NCBI RefSeq assembly: GCF_002907375.1
Contig: NZ_MIYK01000010.1
Span: forward strand, 1 to 64,000
DNA from: Fructilactobacillus lindneri DSM 20690 = JCM 11027
Lineage (GTDB): Bacteria > Bacillota > Bacilli > Lactobacillales > Lactobacillaceae
Reading direction: 5' to 3'
DNA length: 64,000 bases
Below the pieces are notes generated by a model that ran no database searches, had not been told where the DNA came from, and saw only the letters and a program-made list of their open reading frames with translations. Below, piece by piece: positions 8,068-17,691 of the stretch (the stretch's first letter is position 1; every line of letters begins with the position of its first letter). Made by a program: the position numbers and the translations under genes.

Positions 8068-9438
8068 TCAATTTACGATACGATTATTATCAAAGAAGTG
8101 CTGATAAATTAGTTTAACCGATTTTTCAGCATCCGCGTCATCAGTTCCCAGCATTAAAGCAATCTTAGAAGCCCCTTGGTTAATCATATGGATTTTAATA
8201 TCGTGGTCGGTGAGTGGACGAATAATATTTTCGATGGTAGCCGAACTTTTTTGCATCCCTTCACCGACTATCATGATAATAGCATAATTATCAATCCATT
8301 CCAGCTGGTCGGGATGTAAAGCAGCATTAATTTCAGCACAAATTTTTTCTTTTTTGGCAGGTGTAAGTTGCTTGTTGTCAAAAATAATGGTTAAATCGTC
8401 GATTCCAGAAGGCATATGTTCATATGAAACATCATATTTGTATAAGATCTGGAGAATTTTGAGTGTAAATCCGACTTCCTTATTTAACAGATATCGATGT
8501 AAATATAATGCCGAGAATCCTTTGGAACTGGCAACTCCAGTGATTAAGTTGGTCGGTTCGAACTCATTTTCAGGAATAATCATGGTACCTGGTAGCTCCG
8601 GATGACTGGTATTTTTAACGTTAATGGGGATTTTGGCTTCGATAGCCGGAATAATAGCTTCATCATGAAATACGGAAAAACCGGCATATGATAATTCACG
8701 CATTTCGCGATACGTCATCACGTGAATACTAGTTGGATCTTTAACAATGTGCGGGTCAACTGAATAAATTGCATTTACATCGGTAAAGTTTTCATACACG
8801 GATGCATTCAATCCCTTGGCCACAATTGATCCTGTAATGTCAGATCCACCACGAGAGAAGGTCGCAATCTGATTATCTTTCGTAATTCCAAAAAAGCCGG
8901 GGAAAATTAAATGAATATCGGTATTGGGGTATTTTTCCAAGTTATCGTATGTATCAGGTAAGACATGAGCATCTTGGGCTTTGTCGCTTACTAAGAAACC
9001 AATTTTTCGCGGATCCATAAATTTTGTTTTAATTCCGATTTGATTTAAAACTTGACTTAAAGTGTAGGCATTTAAATATTCGCCTTGGGCTTTAAAACCA
9101 GCCATCAAATAATCATCATTGGGATAATTTTGGAATGGTAGTTGTTTAATTGTTTGCGTAATTTTTGCTAAAATGCTGGAATCTAATTGAAAATGTTCCG
9201 TAATGTTTTGATAACGAGCAATAATTGCTTGTTGTAATTCTTGATAATCTTCGTTGGCTAACACGGCGTTAGCATATTGAATCAATAAATCAGTAACTTT
9301 TATATCACCTTTAAATCGAGTTCCTGGTGCTGAAACAACCACGGCTTTTCGTTCGGGATCAGCTTTGATAATTTTAATAATTTGTTCGAAATGGTTGCCA
9401 TCAGCCAGGGAACTTCCACCAAATTTAACTACTTTCAT
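8068..9438 (-). CDS. Aspartokinase
   Basis: Phosphorylates aspartate, the first step towards lysine, threonine, methionine and DAP. The 456-aa monofunctional enzyme has the N-terminal KFGGSSLADG motif (residues 5-14), the FSRGGSDITG nucleotide/substrate loop (about 193-202) and C-terminal ACT-type regulatory segments (from about residue 300: VGFTLKILQIL, and later IIMIVGEGMQ). ACT domains in this family bind lysine or threonine as feedback inhibitors; which one cannot be told here. ATG 9438 has a TGAGG site. First gene of the minus-strand operon with dapF. Confidence 0.9.
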   Translation of the reverse strand: MKVVKFGGSSLADGNHFEQIIKIIKADPERKAVVVSAPGTRFKGDIKVTDLLIQYANAVLANEDYQELQQAIIARYQNITEHFQLDSSILAKITQTIKQLPFQNYPNDDYLMAGFKAQGEYLNAYTLSQVLNQIGIKTKFMDPRKIGFLVSDKAQDAHVLPDTYDNLEKYPNTDIHLIFPGFFGITKDNQIATFSRGGSDITGSIVAKGLNASVYENFTDVNAIYSVDPHIVKDPTSIHVMTYREMRELSYAGFSVFHDEAIIPAIEAKIPINVKNTSHPELPGTMIIPENEFEPTNLITGVASSKGFSALYLHRYLLNKEVGFTLKILQILYKYDVSYEHMPSGIDDLTIIFDNKQLTPAKKEKICAEINAALHPDQLEWIDNYAIIMIVGEGMQKSSATIENIIRPLTDHDIKIHMINQGASKIALMLGTDDADAEKSVKLIYQHFFDNNRIVN

Positions 9439-9574
9439 TGTTAGTACCTCACGGAATTTTGTTAGTGTGAAATTACCACCATTTAATTAAATAAGCAAAT
9501 AAAATTTAGTAAGAAAACGACACTTTTAATTACGATTATTATATAGTAATAATTAAATTTTCATTTGATATCTG

Positions 9575-9603
9575 TTGACTTATTAGTTTTTATTAGTTAT
9601 GAT
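9575..9603 (+). promoter_or_regulatory. Promoter of the lysine operon
   Basis: TTGACT (9575-9580) and TATGAT (9598-9603) have a 17-base spacer. The transcript would start about ten bases before the riboswitch. Confidence 0.8.
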
Positions 9604-9611
9604 TTTAACAA

Positions 9612-9778
9612 ATCAAATAGAGGTCGCAAATAACAAAATTAGTTAGCGGAGTTTTCCATTCAGCAAAGAAACTAACGAAAGGGTTGTTTGCCGAAGTGCC
9701 AAGTAATGGAGCTTGGTTAACTGGGACATAACTTAAAAGGTTATGGACTGTCGGAATTTATTCCGGGGAGCTATGTAT
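9612..9778 (+). ncRNA. Lysine riboswitch (L-box) aptamer
   Basis: Conserved L-box elements appear in order: ATAGAGGTCGC (9617-9627), GCGGAGTTTTCC, GAAAGGG...TTGCCGAAG (9677-9696), GTCGGAA..TTCCGG and the closing AGCTATG (9770-9776), which pairs with the first element as P1. A terminator follows and the DAP/lysine operon starts 108 bases downstream. Lysine binding should stop transcription before lysA. Confidence 0.92.
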
Positions 9779-9799
9779 AATCGATTCTAAAAGTAATTA

Positions 9800-9845
9800 A
9801 GGGTCTTTTTTGACGGAGCTACCGGGCAAAAAGGACTCTTTTTTT
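9800..9845 (+). terminator. Riboswitch expression-platform terminator
   Basis: AGGGTCTTTTTTG (9800-9812) pairs with CAAAAAGGACTCT (9827-9839), partly through G-U pairs, followed by a T-run to 9845. Formed when lysine is bound, by analogy with known L-boxes. Confidence 0.85.
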
Positions 9846-9885
9846 ATACAAAATTTGATTTTAATAAAACTACGGAGGAAACAAA

Positions 9886-11184
9886 ATGCACGATGATATT
9901 GAAGTTCAAGATAACCAGTTAATGATTGGCGGAGTCCCCGCTACTAAATTAGCTGATGAATATGGGACGAACCTGCAGGTGTATGACGTCAGTAAAATTA
10001 GAGATCAAATTCGTGCATTCAAACGTGTTTTTGAAAAAAATAATCTCGAATATGCAGTAAGTTATGCTAGTAAAGCTTTTGCTTGTATCGCAATGTATCA
10101 AGTTTTGAAACAAGAGGATGCACATGCTGACATTGTTTCTGGCGGAGAACTTTACACGGCAATCAAAGCTGGATTTCCTATGGATCATGTTAGTTTTCAT
10201 GGGAATAATAAGTCACGCGCAGAATTAGAAATGGCAGTTGATCATCATGTGGGGATGATCATTTTAGATAATTTCTATGAAATCCAATTATTAAATGAAG
10301 TTTTAGAAGCTAAAGATGCCACAGCAGATGTAATGCTTCGTGTTTCTCCAGCAGTTTCAGCTCATACTCATGAATTTATTCAAACTGGACAACAAGACAG
10401 TAAATTCGGCTTTGATATTTTAACTGGACAAGCTGATGAAGCTTTACAGCAAGTTTTGAATAGCGAGCGTATGAATCTCAAGGGAGTCCATTCCCATATC
10501 GGTTCGCAAATCTTTGAAACAAGCGGGTTTAAAATTGAAACTGAAAAATTAGTAAGATTGATGAAACATTGGCAAGATGAATTTGACTATACCCCTGAGA
10601 TTGTCAATGTGGGTGGCGGCTTTGGAATTAAGTACACTGATGACGATCATCCTATCCGACCCGAAGATTTTGTACAGCAAATCATTACCACCATGCAGGA
10701 AGAAACCGAAAAGCTGGGAGTGAAAACTCCTGCAGTTTGGATTGAGCCTGGTCGTTCTATTTCTGGACCTGCCGGAGTTAGCTTATATCGAGCTGGTTCT
10801 AGCAAAACCATCCCCAATATTCGAAAATATGTCGCAGTTGATGGCGGTATGGGCGATAATATCCGTCCTGCCTTGTATGGGGCCAAGTATGATGCCGTAG
10901 TTGCCAATGATGTGGTTGATGATGAAACTGAACTGGTTACGTTAGCTGGTAAATATTGTGAATCCGGCGACATTTTGATTAAAGATATTGAGTTGCCAAA
11001 GATTAAGCCGGGCGATGTGATTGCGATTTTAGCAACCGGAGCTTATGGATATTCGATGGCATCTAATTATAATCGTAATCCACGACCCGCAGTGATTTTT
11101 GTTGAAGACGGTAAATCACAAGTAGCAATTAAGCGAGAAACTTTTGCAGACTTGGTTCATTTAGATCAAAACTTAGACATTTAA
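9886..11184 (+). CDS. lysA: Diaminopimelate decarboxylase
   Basis: Converts meso-DAP to lysine with PLP, the final lysine step. The 432-aa protein is a fold-type III PLP enzyme. It has the Schiff-base lysine in YASKAF (Lys63), the HIGSQIF segment, the GGGFGI glycine loop, EPGRS, and the YCESGD motif that supplies a dimer-partner cysteine. First gene of the riboswitch-controlled operon, with a strong CGGAGG site. Placing lysA first means lysine production itself is most directly switched, while DAP for the cell wall depends on the same transcript. Confidence 0.95.
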   Translation: MHDDIEVQDNQLMIGGVPATKLADEYGTNLQVYDVSKIRDQIRAFKRVFEKNNLEYAVSYASKAFACIAMYQVLKQEDAHADIVSGGELYTAIKAGFPMDHVSFHGNNKSRAELEMAVDHHVGMIILDNFYEIQLLNEVLEAKDATADVMLRVSPAVSAHTHEFIQTGQQDSKFGFDILTGQADEALQQVLNSERMNLKGVHSHIGSQIFETSGFKIETEKLVRLMKHWQDEFDYTPEIVNVGGGFGIKYTDDDHPIRPEDFVQQIITTMQEETEKLGVKTPAVWIEPGRSISGPAGVSLYRAGSSKTIPNIRKYVAVDGGMGDNIRPALYGAKYDAVVANDVVDDETELVTLAGKYCESGDILIKDIELPKIKPGDVIAILATGAYGYSMASNYNRNPRPAVIFVEDGKSQVAIKRETFADLVHLDQNLDI

Positions 11185-11197
11185 AGGAGAAAATCAG

Positions 11198-11905
11198 ATG
11201 GCTGAATTAAACGCACAAGAAATTATTCAATATATTAGTAATGCAGAAAAGAAAACTAACGTAAAAGTTTATTTAAAAGGTGATTTAGCAAACGTTGAAT
11301 TTCCCAAAGGGGTTAAAACTTTCATTAATGGCAACACTGGGGTCATTTTTGGTGACTGGGGAGTGATTCAACCATTATTAGAAAAATATCAGGAAGAAAT
11401 TAGTGATTATGAAGTTGAAAATGATGGGCGTAATTCAGCAGTTCCATTATTGAACACTAAAAACATTGCAGCCCGGATTGAACCAGGAGCAATCATTCGT
11501 GACCAAGTTAAAATTGGTAAGGATGCTGTGATTATGATGGGGGCTTTGATTAATATCGGTGCTGAAATTGGTGATGAATCTATGATTGATATGGGTGCCG
11601 TTTTAGGTGGCCGTGCAATTGTAGGAAAACATTCTCATATTGGTGCCGGCGCTGTATTAGCCGGAGTAATTGAACCAGCGAGCGCACAACCGGTACGAAT
11701 TGACGATGATGTTTTAGTCGGAGCTAATGCGGTTGTAATTGAAGGCGTTCACGTTGGTAAGGGAGCGGTAGTAGCCGCCGGAGCGGTAGTAACAGAAGAT
11801 GTAGCTCCTTACACAGTCGTAGCCGGAATGCCAGCCCAAAAAATTAAAGACGTGAACCAAAAGACACTTGATAAAACTAAATTGGAAGATGATTTAAGAG
11901 GTTAA
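11198..11905 (+). CDS. dapH: Tetrahydrodipicolinate N-acetyltransferase
   Basis: Acetylates tetrahydrodipicolinate using acetyl-CoA in the acetylase branch of DAP synthesis. The 235-aa length is typical of Firmicutes DapH (often annotated dapD). The N-terminal third is an alpha/beta cap. From about residue 90 the left-handed beta-helix hexapeptide pattern is clear ([48 protein letters not shown]). Thirteen bases after lysA with an AAAGGAG site. Confidence 0.93.
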   Translation: MAELNAQEIIQYISNAEKKTNVKVYLKGDLANVEFPKGVKTFINGNTGVIFGDWGVIQPLLEKYQEEISDYEVENDGRNSAVPLLNTKNIAARIEPGAIIRDQVKIGKDAVIMMGALINIGAEIGDESMIDMGAVLGGRAIVGKHSHIGAGAVLAGVIEPASAQPVRIDDDVLVGANAVVIEGVHVGKGAVVAAGAVVTEDVAPYTVVAGMPAQKIKDVNQKTLDKTKLEDDLRG

Positions 11906-11907
11906 AC

Positions 11908-13071
11908 ATGGGAGAAGCTAAGACCGATTTATTAAAGATTTATCGAAATTTACATCAAATTCCAGAATTAGCACTTCATGAATTTCAGACTCATGACTAT
12001 TTAATGAAGCAAATTAAACAAGATACGGCTGCGATTGATTATGCAGAAATTCAAGTTCCTAATGAATTACCAACTGCAATCTTGGTGTTATTACACGGAA
12101 CCCAACCCAAACGGACTATCGGTTATCGGACTGATATCGATGCATTACCAGTTGCGGAAGATACCGGATTGGATTTCTCCTCAAAACACGATGGAGTGAT
12201 GCATGCTTGCGGGCATGACATTCATATGACAGTTGCTTTAGGAGTTTTACAATATTTCACGCAACATCAGCCAACTGATAATTTGTTATTTTTCTTCCAA
12301 CCAGCTGAAGAAAGCGAAAATGGCGGCAAGCTAGCTTATGAAGACGGCATTTTTACGGGGAAATGGAAACCTGATGAATTTTATGGGCTACACGATAATC
12401 CCCAACTTTCCGCTGGTGCGATTGGATGTCGGATGGGAACTTTATTTGCCGGAACAACCGAAGTAGATGTTGATTTTACGGGAACACAGGGACATGCAGC
12501 CTATCCGCAATTTGCTAACGATATGATTGTGGCAGCTAGTCAATTTATTAATCAGGTTCAGACGATTGTATCGCGAAGTGTTGATCCAATTGAAGGTGGT
12601 GTGATTACCTTTGGCCAATTCAATGCTGGCACTATTAGAAATGTGATCTCCGGCTCAGCTCATTTAAAAGGGACGATTCGCGGACTGACGCAGAAGATGA
12701 TTGAACATATTGATGAACGGCTTCAAGCCGTCGCCAAAGGAATTGAAACTAGTTATGACTGCCAGGTTGATTTGAAATTGAATCAGGGTGGTTATCTGCC
12801 AGTTGAAAATAATGATAAACTAACAGCTGACTTTATTAATTATATGGAAGAAAATCCAAAAGTTGATTATGTAGAAACTGAACCTGCTATGACGGGGGAA
12901 GATTTTGGCTATTTGTTAGCTAAATTTCCCGGAACCATGTTTTGGTTGGGAATCGGCGACCCCAAGAATCAGTTGCATTCTAGTAAGCTGGTTCCTGATA
13001 CTAACGCGATTCAGCCTGGGATTGATGCAATTACCGGATTCTTGCAACATCGAATGTTAGAAAAAGATTAG
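11908..13071 (+). CDS. dapL: N-acetyl-diaminopimelate deacetylase
   Basis: Removes the acetyl group from N-acetyl-LL-DAP. The 387-aa M20-family metallopeptidase has [10 protein letters not shown] (metal ligands, about residue 100-109), the PAEESENGG acidic motif and [13 protein letters not shown] near the C-terminus. M20 amidohydrolases have several substrates; the operon position between dapH and dapA fixes this one. It starts two bases after the dapH stop. No aminotransferase, the step between DapH and DapL, is encoded in the cluster, so that enzyme must be elsewhere. Confidence 0.9.
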   Translation: MGEAKTDLLKIYRNLHQIPELALHEFQTHDYLMKQIKQDTAAIDYAEIQVPNELPTAILVLLHGTQPKRTIGYRTDIDALPVAEDTGLDFSSKHDGVMHACGHDIHMTVALGVLQYFTQHQPTDNLLFFFQPAEESENGGKLAYEDGIFTGKWKPDEFYGLHDNPQLSAGAIGCRMGTLFAGTTEVDVDFTGTQGHAAYPQFANDMIVAASQFINQVQTIVSRSVDPIEGGVITFGQFNAGTIRNVISGSAHLKGTIRGLTQKMIEHIDERLQAVAKGIETSYDCQVDLKLNQGGYLPVENNDKLTADFINYMEENPKVDYVETEPAMTGEDFGYLLAKFPGTMFWLGIGDPKNQLHSSKLVPDTNAIQPGIDAITGFLQHRMLEKD

Positions 13072-13079
13072 GAGAAAAT

Positions 13080-13964
13080 ATGTTTGAAAATACTGATATT
13101 ATTACAGCTTTAGTCACTCCGTTTGATTGTCATAACCAGATTAATTATGATGCTTTACAAAAATTAGTTGATCGTTTATTACGCGAAGGTGGTAACGGAT
13201 TTTTGATTGGGGGCACAACTGGGGAAACTCCAACTTTAACTCATGATGAAAAGATTAATCTTTACCAACACTTTGTCAAAATTGTGGCTGGACGAGCACC
13301 AATTATTGCTGGAACAGGTAGTAACAGTACGGCTGCTACAATTGAGTTTACTCAAGAAGTTAGCAAGATTGATGGGATTGATGCCGCTTTGGTCGTAGTT
13401 CCTTACTATAACAAGCCAGATCAAGTCGGGATGAAAGCTCACTTTAAAGCAGTTGCTGATGCTTCTGATTTACCCATCATTATGTACAATATACCCGGTC
13501 GAACCGGTGTAACGATGGACGTTGAAACCATTGTTGAATTGAGTCAATATCCTAATATTGTTGGAGTTAAACAATGTGGCACGATGCCAGAGTTTGAAGA
13601 ATTAGTGGAAAAAACTCCGACTGATTTTCTGGTTTACACTGGTGAAGATCCACAAGCATTATTTACGCGAACAGTTGGTGGTAGTGGAGTTATTTCAGTT
13701 GCGTCTCATTTATATATGCCTGAAATGCGGGAAATGTTTGATGCAATGGGGCATTATTTAACTCGTGCTGGACAATTACAACGTTATTTAACGCCAAAAA
13801 TGCAGGCCTTGTTCATGTACCCATCTCCATCCCCAGTTAAATTTATGCTGTCGCGAAATGGTTTGAATGTCGGTGGGTGTCGTTTACCAATCACTAATTT
13901 AAATGAATCAGAACAACATAAGTTATTGCAAGCACTTGGAGAAAAGGAGTTAATCAATGATTAA
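13080..13964 (+). CDS. dapA: 4-hydroxy-tetrahydrodipicolinate synthase
   Basis: Condenses pyruvate with aspartate semialdehyde. The 294-aa TIM-barrel enzyme carries the GGTTGE motif (about 44-49), the catalytic tyrosine in YNIPGRTG (Tyr136) and the Schiff-base lysine in VGVKQCG (Lys164). Length and motif spacing are standard. It follows dapL by eight bases (AGGAG site) and overlaps dapB by eight bases. Confidence 0.95.
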   Translation: MFENTDIITALVTPFDCHNQINYDALQKLVDRLLREGGNGFLIGGTTGETPTLTHDEKINLYQHFVKIVAGRAPIIAGTGSNSTAATIEFTQEVSKIDGIDAALVVVPYYNKPDQVGMKAHFKAVADASDLPIIMYNIPGRTGVTMDVETIVELSQYPNIVGVKQCGTMPEFEELVEKTPTDFLVYTGEDPQALFTRTVGGSGVISVASHLYMPEMREMFDAMGHYLTRAGQLQRYLTPKMQALFMYPSPSPVKFMLSRNGLNVGGCRLPITNLNESEQHKLLQALGEKELIND

Positions 13965-14736
13965 AGTATTAGTTTCCGGGTTTCGCGGGGCAATGGGCGC
14001 AAAAGCCGTTAAAATGATTACCGCTGATCCTGATTTAAAGTTAGTTAGTGTTTACAGTCCAAATGTTGATCCCCAAGATGGTGCTAAATATGATTTACCT
14101 AGTGATTGTAAAATTTTTAATCATTTAGATGAAATTGAACCGGATGCACAAGTCTGGGTTGATTTTTCTACTCCGGACGGAGCATTTGAAAATGCTAAAT
14201 TTGCGTTAGAACATCATATGGTTCCTATTATTGGAACTAGTGGTTTAAGCGATCAAGCAGTGAGCGAATTACAAAAAATTGCCCAACAAAATCAGATGAA
14301 TGGTTTAATTGTGCCAAACTTTGGCTTGTCAGCAGTTTTATTGATGCAATTTGCTAAACAAGCTGCCAAGTATTTCCCTGATGCAGAAATTATCGAAATG
14401 CATCATGCCGATAAAGCCGATTCACCTTCTGGAACGGCCATTAATACTGCTAAGCTGATTGTTGAGGGACGTGAAGCAGACGGTCAAAAAAACGAAAAAG
14501 AAATTGAAACAATGCCAGATGCACGTGGAGCTGATTATGAAGGAGTTCATATTCATGCAGTTCGGCTGCCAGGTTACGTTGCGCATGAGCAAGTATTATT
14601 TGGGGGAGCTGGCGAAGCCTTAACTATTCGTCAGGATTCATTTGATCGAGAATCGTTTATGCATGGTTTAAACATTGCCATTAAAAATGTTGATAAATTA
14701 GATGGTTTTGCAGTTGGTCTTGAAAACGTTTTATAA
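13957..14736 (+). CDS. dapB: 4-hydroxy-tetrahydrodipicolinate reductase
   Basis: Reduces the DapA product with NAD(P)H. The 259-aa protein has the N-terminal nucleotide loop SGFRGAMG (8-15) and the DapB signature around [15 protein letters not shown] (about 147-161), with the catalytic histidine and lysine present. Its ATG lies inside the dapA end with an AAAAGGAG site, indicating translational coupling. Confidence 0.95.
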   Translation: MIKVLVSGFRGAMGAKAVKMITADPDLKLVSVYSPNVDPQDGAKYDLPSDCKIFNHLDEIEPDAQVWVDFSTPDGAFENAKFALEHHMVPIIGTSGLSDQAVSELQKIAQQNQMNGLIVPNFGLSAVLLMQFAKQAAKYFPDAEIIEMHHADKADSPSGTAINTAKLIVEGREADGQKNEKEIETMPDARGADYEGVHIHAVRLPGYVAHEQVLFGGAGEALTIRQDSFDRESFMHGLNIAIKNVDKLDGFAVGLENVL

Positions 14737-14748
14737 AAGAGGATAGTA

Positions 14749-15831
14749 ATGAAAAAATATAATGTAGCAATTTTAGGTGCCACTGGTGCCGTTGGAACAA
14801 GAATGATTGAACAATTGGAACAATCTTCAATTCCAGTCAACCAAGTAAAATTATTGGCTTCGAAACGTTCGAGCGGTAAAGTTTTACAATATAATGGGAA
14901 AGATATTGTTGTTGAAGAAACCACTCCAGAATCTTTTGATGATGTTGATATCGTACTTGCATCTGCTGGTGGTGCTGTTTCAAAGAAATTCTTGCCCGAA
15001 GCAGTTAAACGTGGAGCTGTGGCCGTTGATAATACTAGTGCCTTTCGAATGGATCCCGAAGTTCCGTTAGTTGTTCCTGAAGTTAACGAACAAGCAGTTT
15101 ACGATCATAAAGGAATTATTGCTAATCCTAACTGTTCTACCATTCAGATGGTAGTTGCGTTGCAGCCAATCAAGGAAGCAGCTGGATTAAAACAAGTTAT
15201 TGTATCTACATATCAAGCTGGTTCTGGTGCTGGTCAAACTGCTATTCAGGAATTGGATGATGAAGCACAACAACATCTAGACGGTGAAAAAATGACCGCT
15301 GATATTTTCCCTGTCAAAGGCGAAAAGCATCATTATCCTTTAGCTTTTAATTTGTTACCACAAATTGATGTGTTTGAAGAAGATGGTTCAACGCATGAAG
15401 AATGGAAAATGGTGCATGAAACCAAGAAGATTATGGCAGGCGATATGAACTCTGATGCTATCAAAGTTAATGCAACCTGTGTGCGAGTTCCAGTTGTGAT
15501 TGGTCATGGTGAATCAGTTTTCTTTGAAGTGGAAGATAATAGCAAATTAGACACTGCTAAAGTTCAAGAATTAATCAAGAATGGAGATGGATTAGTTTTA
15601 CAAGACGATCCAGCCCAGCAATTATATCCACAACCAATTAACGCTGAAGGTCATACTGAAACTTTTGTGGGTCGAGTACGTGAAGATCCAGAAAATCGTG
15701 GTAGTTATAACATGTGGGTGGTTGCCGATAACTTGCTAAAGGGTGCAGCTGCTAATACGGTGCAAATTGCGGAAAAATTAGTAGAACATGATTTGGTTCG
15801 TGTACCTGAAGATTATTATGGTAAAGAATAA
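14749..15831 (+). CDS. asd: Aspartate-semialdehyde dehydrogenase
   Basis: Makes aspartate semialdehyde from aspartyl phosphate, feeding DapA and, through homoserine, Thr and Met. The 360-aa enzyme has the NADP loop GATGAVG (10-16) and the active-site cysteine in NPNCST (Cys129). A QAGSGAG segment and a histidine-containing VVIGHGES motif complete the family pattern. Last gene of the lysine operon, twelve bases after dapB. Linking asd to a lysine riboswitch means the Thr/Met branch precursor also falls when lysine is high, unless a second copy or promoter exists. Confidence 0.95.
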   Translation: MKKYNVAILGATGAVGTRMIEQLEQSSIPVNQVKLLASKRSSGKVLQYNGKDIVVEETTPESFDDVDIVLASAGGAVSKKFLPEAVKRGAVAVDNTSAFRMDPEVPLVVPEVNEQAVYDHKGIIANPNCSTIQMVVALQPIKEAAGLKQVIVSTYQAGSGAGQTAIQELDDEAQQHLDGEKMTADIFPVKGEKHHYPLAFNLLPQIDVFEEDGSTHEEWKMVHETKKIMAGDMNSDAIKVNATCVRVPVVIGHGESVFFEVEDNSKLDTAKVQELIKNGDGLVLQDDPAQQLYPQPINAEGHTETFVGRVREDPENRGSYNMWVVADNLLKGAAANTVQIAEKLVEHDLVRVPEDYYGKE

Positions 15832-15871
15832 GTATATTTTTGACGTCATGATAGTATATATATAAACAATT

Positions 15872-15920
15872 AAAACTTTATCTATTTAATTACCCATAAA
15901 AGTAGATAAGGTTTTGCTTT
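15872..15920 (+). terminator. Terminator after asd
   Basis: AAAACTTTATCTA (15872-15884) pairs with TAGATAAGGTTTT (15903-15915) using G-U pairs, followed by GCTTTT. Confidence 0.65.
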
Positions 15921-16046
15921 TGATTTTTAAGCAACTATGTATATAAAATGTGTGAATTAGTTCGTTTTTTGTTGATTTTATAACATTTGTTTATGAATTT
16001 AGTTCATCACGTTCCGAATGATTTGTCTAAAAATTCAATTTAAAGG

Positions 16047-16075
16047 TTGACAAACCTCTGATTTCAATTTAGTAT
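16047..16075 (+). promoter_or_regulatory. Promoter of T-box leader
   Basis: TTGACA (16047-16052, perfect) with TAGTAT (16070-16075) at 17 bases; TATACA at 16073 is an alternative -10 at 20 bases. Confidence 0.65.
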
Positions 16076-16083
16076 ACAAATCA

Positions 16084-16343
16084 AAGATATGAACGAAAGA
16101 GTAACCGAATGCTGAATGCACAGAAAGTCACGAGAGTTGAAAAGTGACCATTCACTGAGGCGAACCACACTCGTGATGATCCAGTATATTCTAGAAAATA
16201 CTCGGTTTGCTCCGTTAAGAGCTGTACCTTACTAATTAGTAAGGTACCTGAGTAGATAGTAGTAATGCTATCTAAAATAGAGGTGGAATCGCGAACGAAT
16301 CGTCCTCAAGTTGTCATTTAATTGATAACTTGGGGACTTTTTT
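16084..16343 (+). ncRNA. T-box leader, probably histidine-responsive
   Basis: Stem I elements are followed by the T-box sequence AGGTGGAATCGCG (16281-16293). A strong terminator comes next: GTCCTCAAGTTGTCA (16302-16316) with TGATAACTTGGGGAC (16323-16337), then six T. The region preceding the T-box can fold into the usual antiterminator. In the specifier region GCGAACCACACTCG (16160-16173) the codon best placed, and followed by A, is CAC (16166-16168), which would mean tRNA-His. An ACC (Thr) reading one register away is not excluded. The downstream genes are an amino-acid ABC importer, which fits a starvation-induced system. Confidence 0.85.
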
Positions 16344-16383
16344 GTTTGATCCTAAAATAAAATTGAATTAAAAGGAGCTAATT

Positions 16384-17028
16384 ATGGATTATATTTATCA
16401 AGTTTTACCGAGTCTGTTAGATGGACTCAAGATGACGCTAGGTGTATTTATTTTAACTTTACTTTTTTCTTTACCATTAGGAATAGTGGTTGCAATTTTA
16501 CAAAAGTCTTCCTTACGAATTATTCGTTGGATTGTTGATGTTTACATCACGATTATGCGAGGTACCCCTTTATTACTACAAATTGTGTTTGTGTACTATG
16601 GGTTGAGTTTGGCGAACATTGTGACCTTACCCCGTTTTGAAGCAGCTGTTTTTACTTTCGTGTTAAATTATGCGGCTTACTTTGCCGAAATCTTTCGTGG
16701 CGGAATGCAGTCGGTTGCACAAGGACAATATGATGGTGCTAAAGTTTTGGGATTTAATCGCCTGCAGACCTTGCGTTACATCACCCTTCCCCAAGTAGTT
16801 AAAACCGTTATGCCATCCGTTGGAAACGAAGTAATTAATTTGGTAAAAGATACTTCTTTAGTTTACGTGATTGGACTTGGCGATATGATGCGTGCCGGCA
16901 ACATTGCAGTGGCACGAGATGTTACCTTGATTCCATATCTGTTAGTTGGAGCAATGTATCTATTATTTACGATTATGTTAACTGTTGGAATGCGGTCCAT
17001 CGAAAAACGACTCAACTATTATCGTTAG
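16384..17028 (+). CDS. Amino acid ABC transporter permease (probable histidine)
   Basis: The 214-aa inner-membrane permease has about five membrane segments and the polar-amino-acid permease signature EIFRGGMQSVAQGQYDGAKVLGF (about residues 100-122, cited in parts). It belongs to the HisM/GlnP subfamily. It directly follows the T-box leader and forms an operon with an ATPase and a lipid- or membrane-anchored binding protein. The ATG has an AAAGGAG site. A histidine role rests on the T-box specifier reading. Confidence 0.88.
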   Translation: MDYIYQVLPSLLDGLKMTLGVFILTLLFSLPLGIVVAILQKSSLRIIRWIVDVYITIMRGTPLLLQIVFVYYGLSLANIVTLPRFEAAVFTFVLNYAAYFAEIFRGGMQSVAQGQYDGAKVLGFNRLQTLRYITLPQVVKTVMPSVGNEVINLVKDTSLVYVIGLGDMMRAGNIAVARDVTLIPYLLVGAMYLLFTIMLTVGMRSIEKRLNYYR

Positions 17029-17039
17029 GAGGGAAAATC

Positions 17040-17678
17040 ATGTTAACAATTAAAAATTTAAAGAAAACTTATAATCAGAAAACTATCTTTAAAAATTTGA
17101 ATCTAACGGTTCCAAATGGGGGTATTTTAACTGTAGTCGGACCGTCTGGAATTGGTAAAACGACTTTTTTAAATATTTTAGCTGGTTTAACATCGGCCGA
17201 TGCCGGTAAAATAATTTTAGATGGCAAGCAGTTAGAACTAGATCCGCGACGGAAAAGTACCGACGTGGGAGTTATTTTTCAGGATTTTAATCTTTTCCTC
17301 CAATATACAGTGACAGAAAATGTCACTTTGGCTCCCAAAGTTGTTAAAAAGGAGCGACCATCTCAATATCAAAAACAAAGTGATCAGTTACTTGCCGAAC
17401 TGGATTTGAGTGATAAAAAAGATTCATATCCGTTTCAGCTTTCTGGAGGACAAAAACAACGAGTATCCATTGCTAGAGCATTAGCTATGAATCCAGGTAT
17501 ATTAGCTTATGACGAACCCACTTCCGGATTAGACAAAAAGGCGACGGAACGAGTAACCGAAGTCATTCAAAAACTCCAACAGCGCGGCGTAACTCAGATT
17601 GTAGTTACCCATGATTTACCTTTTGCCAAAAGTTTGACTGGAGAAGTTTTAGATTTTGGGAAAGACGTGGAGCGTTAG
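17040..17678 (+). CDS. Amino acid ABC transporter ATP-binding protein
   Basis: 212-aa ATPase partner of the upstream permease. Walker A is GPSGIGKTT (about 37-45), the Q-loop QDFNLF, the signature LSGGQ, Walker B ILAYDEP and the H-loop VTHDL. It is shorter than typical GlnQ/HisP (about 240 aa), mostly through a short C-terminus. The end lies 13 bases before the chosen start of the binding-protein gene. Confidence 0.9.
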   Translation: MLTIKNLKKTYNQKTIFKNLNLTVPNGGILTVVGPSGIGKTTFLNILAGLTSADAGKIILDGKQLELDPRRKSTDVGVIFQDFNLFLQYTVTENVTLAPKVVKKERPSQYQKQSDQLLAELDLSDKKDSYPFQLSGGQKQRVSIARALAMNPGILAYDEPTSGLDKKATERVTEVIQKLQQRGVTQIVVTHDLPFAKSLTGEVLDFGKDVER

Positions 17679-17691
17679 AAAGGAAACTTTG

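Noticed and set aside
10647-10973. Minus-strand 108-codon frame opposite lysA
   Set aside because: Shadow; lysA is clearly the coding strand by motif content.
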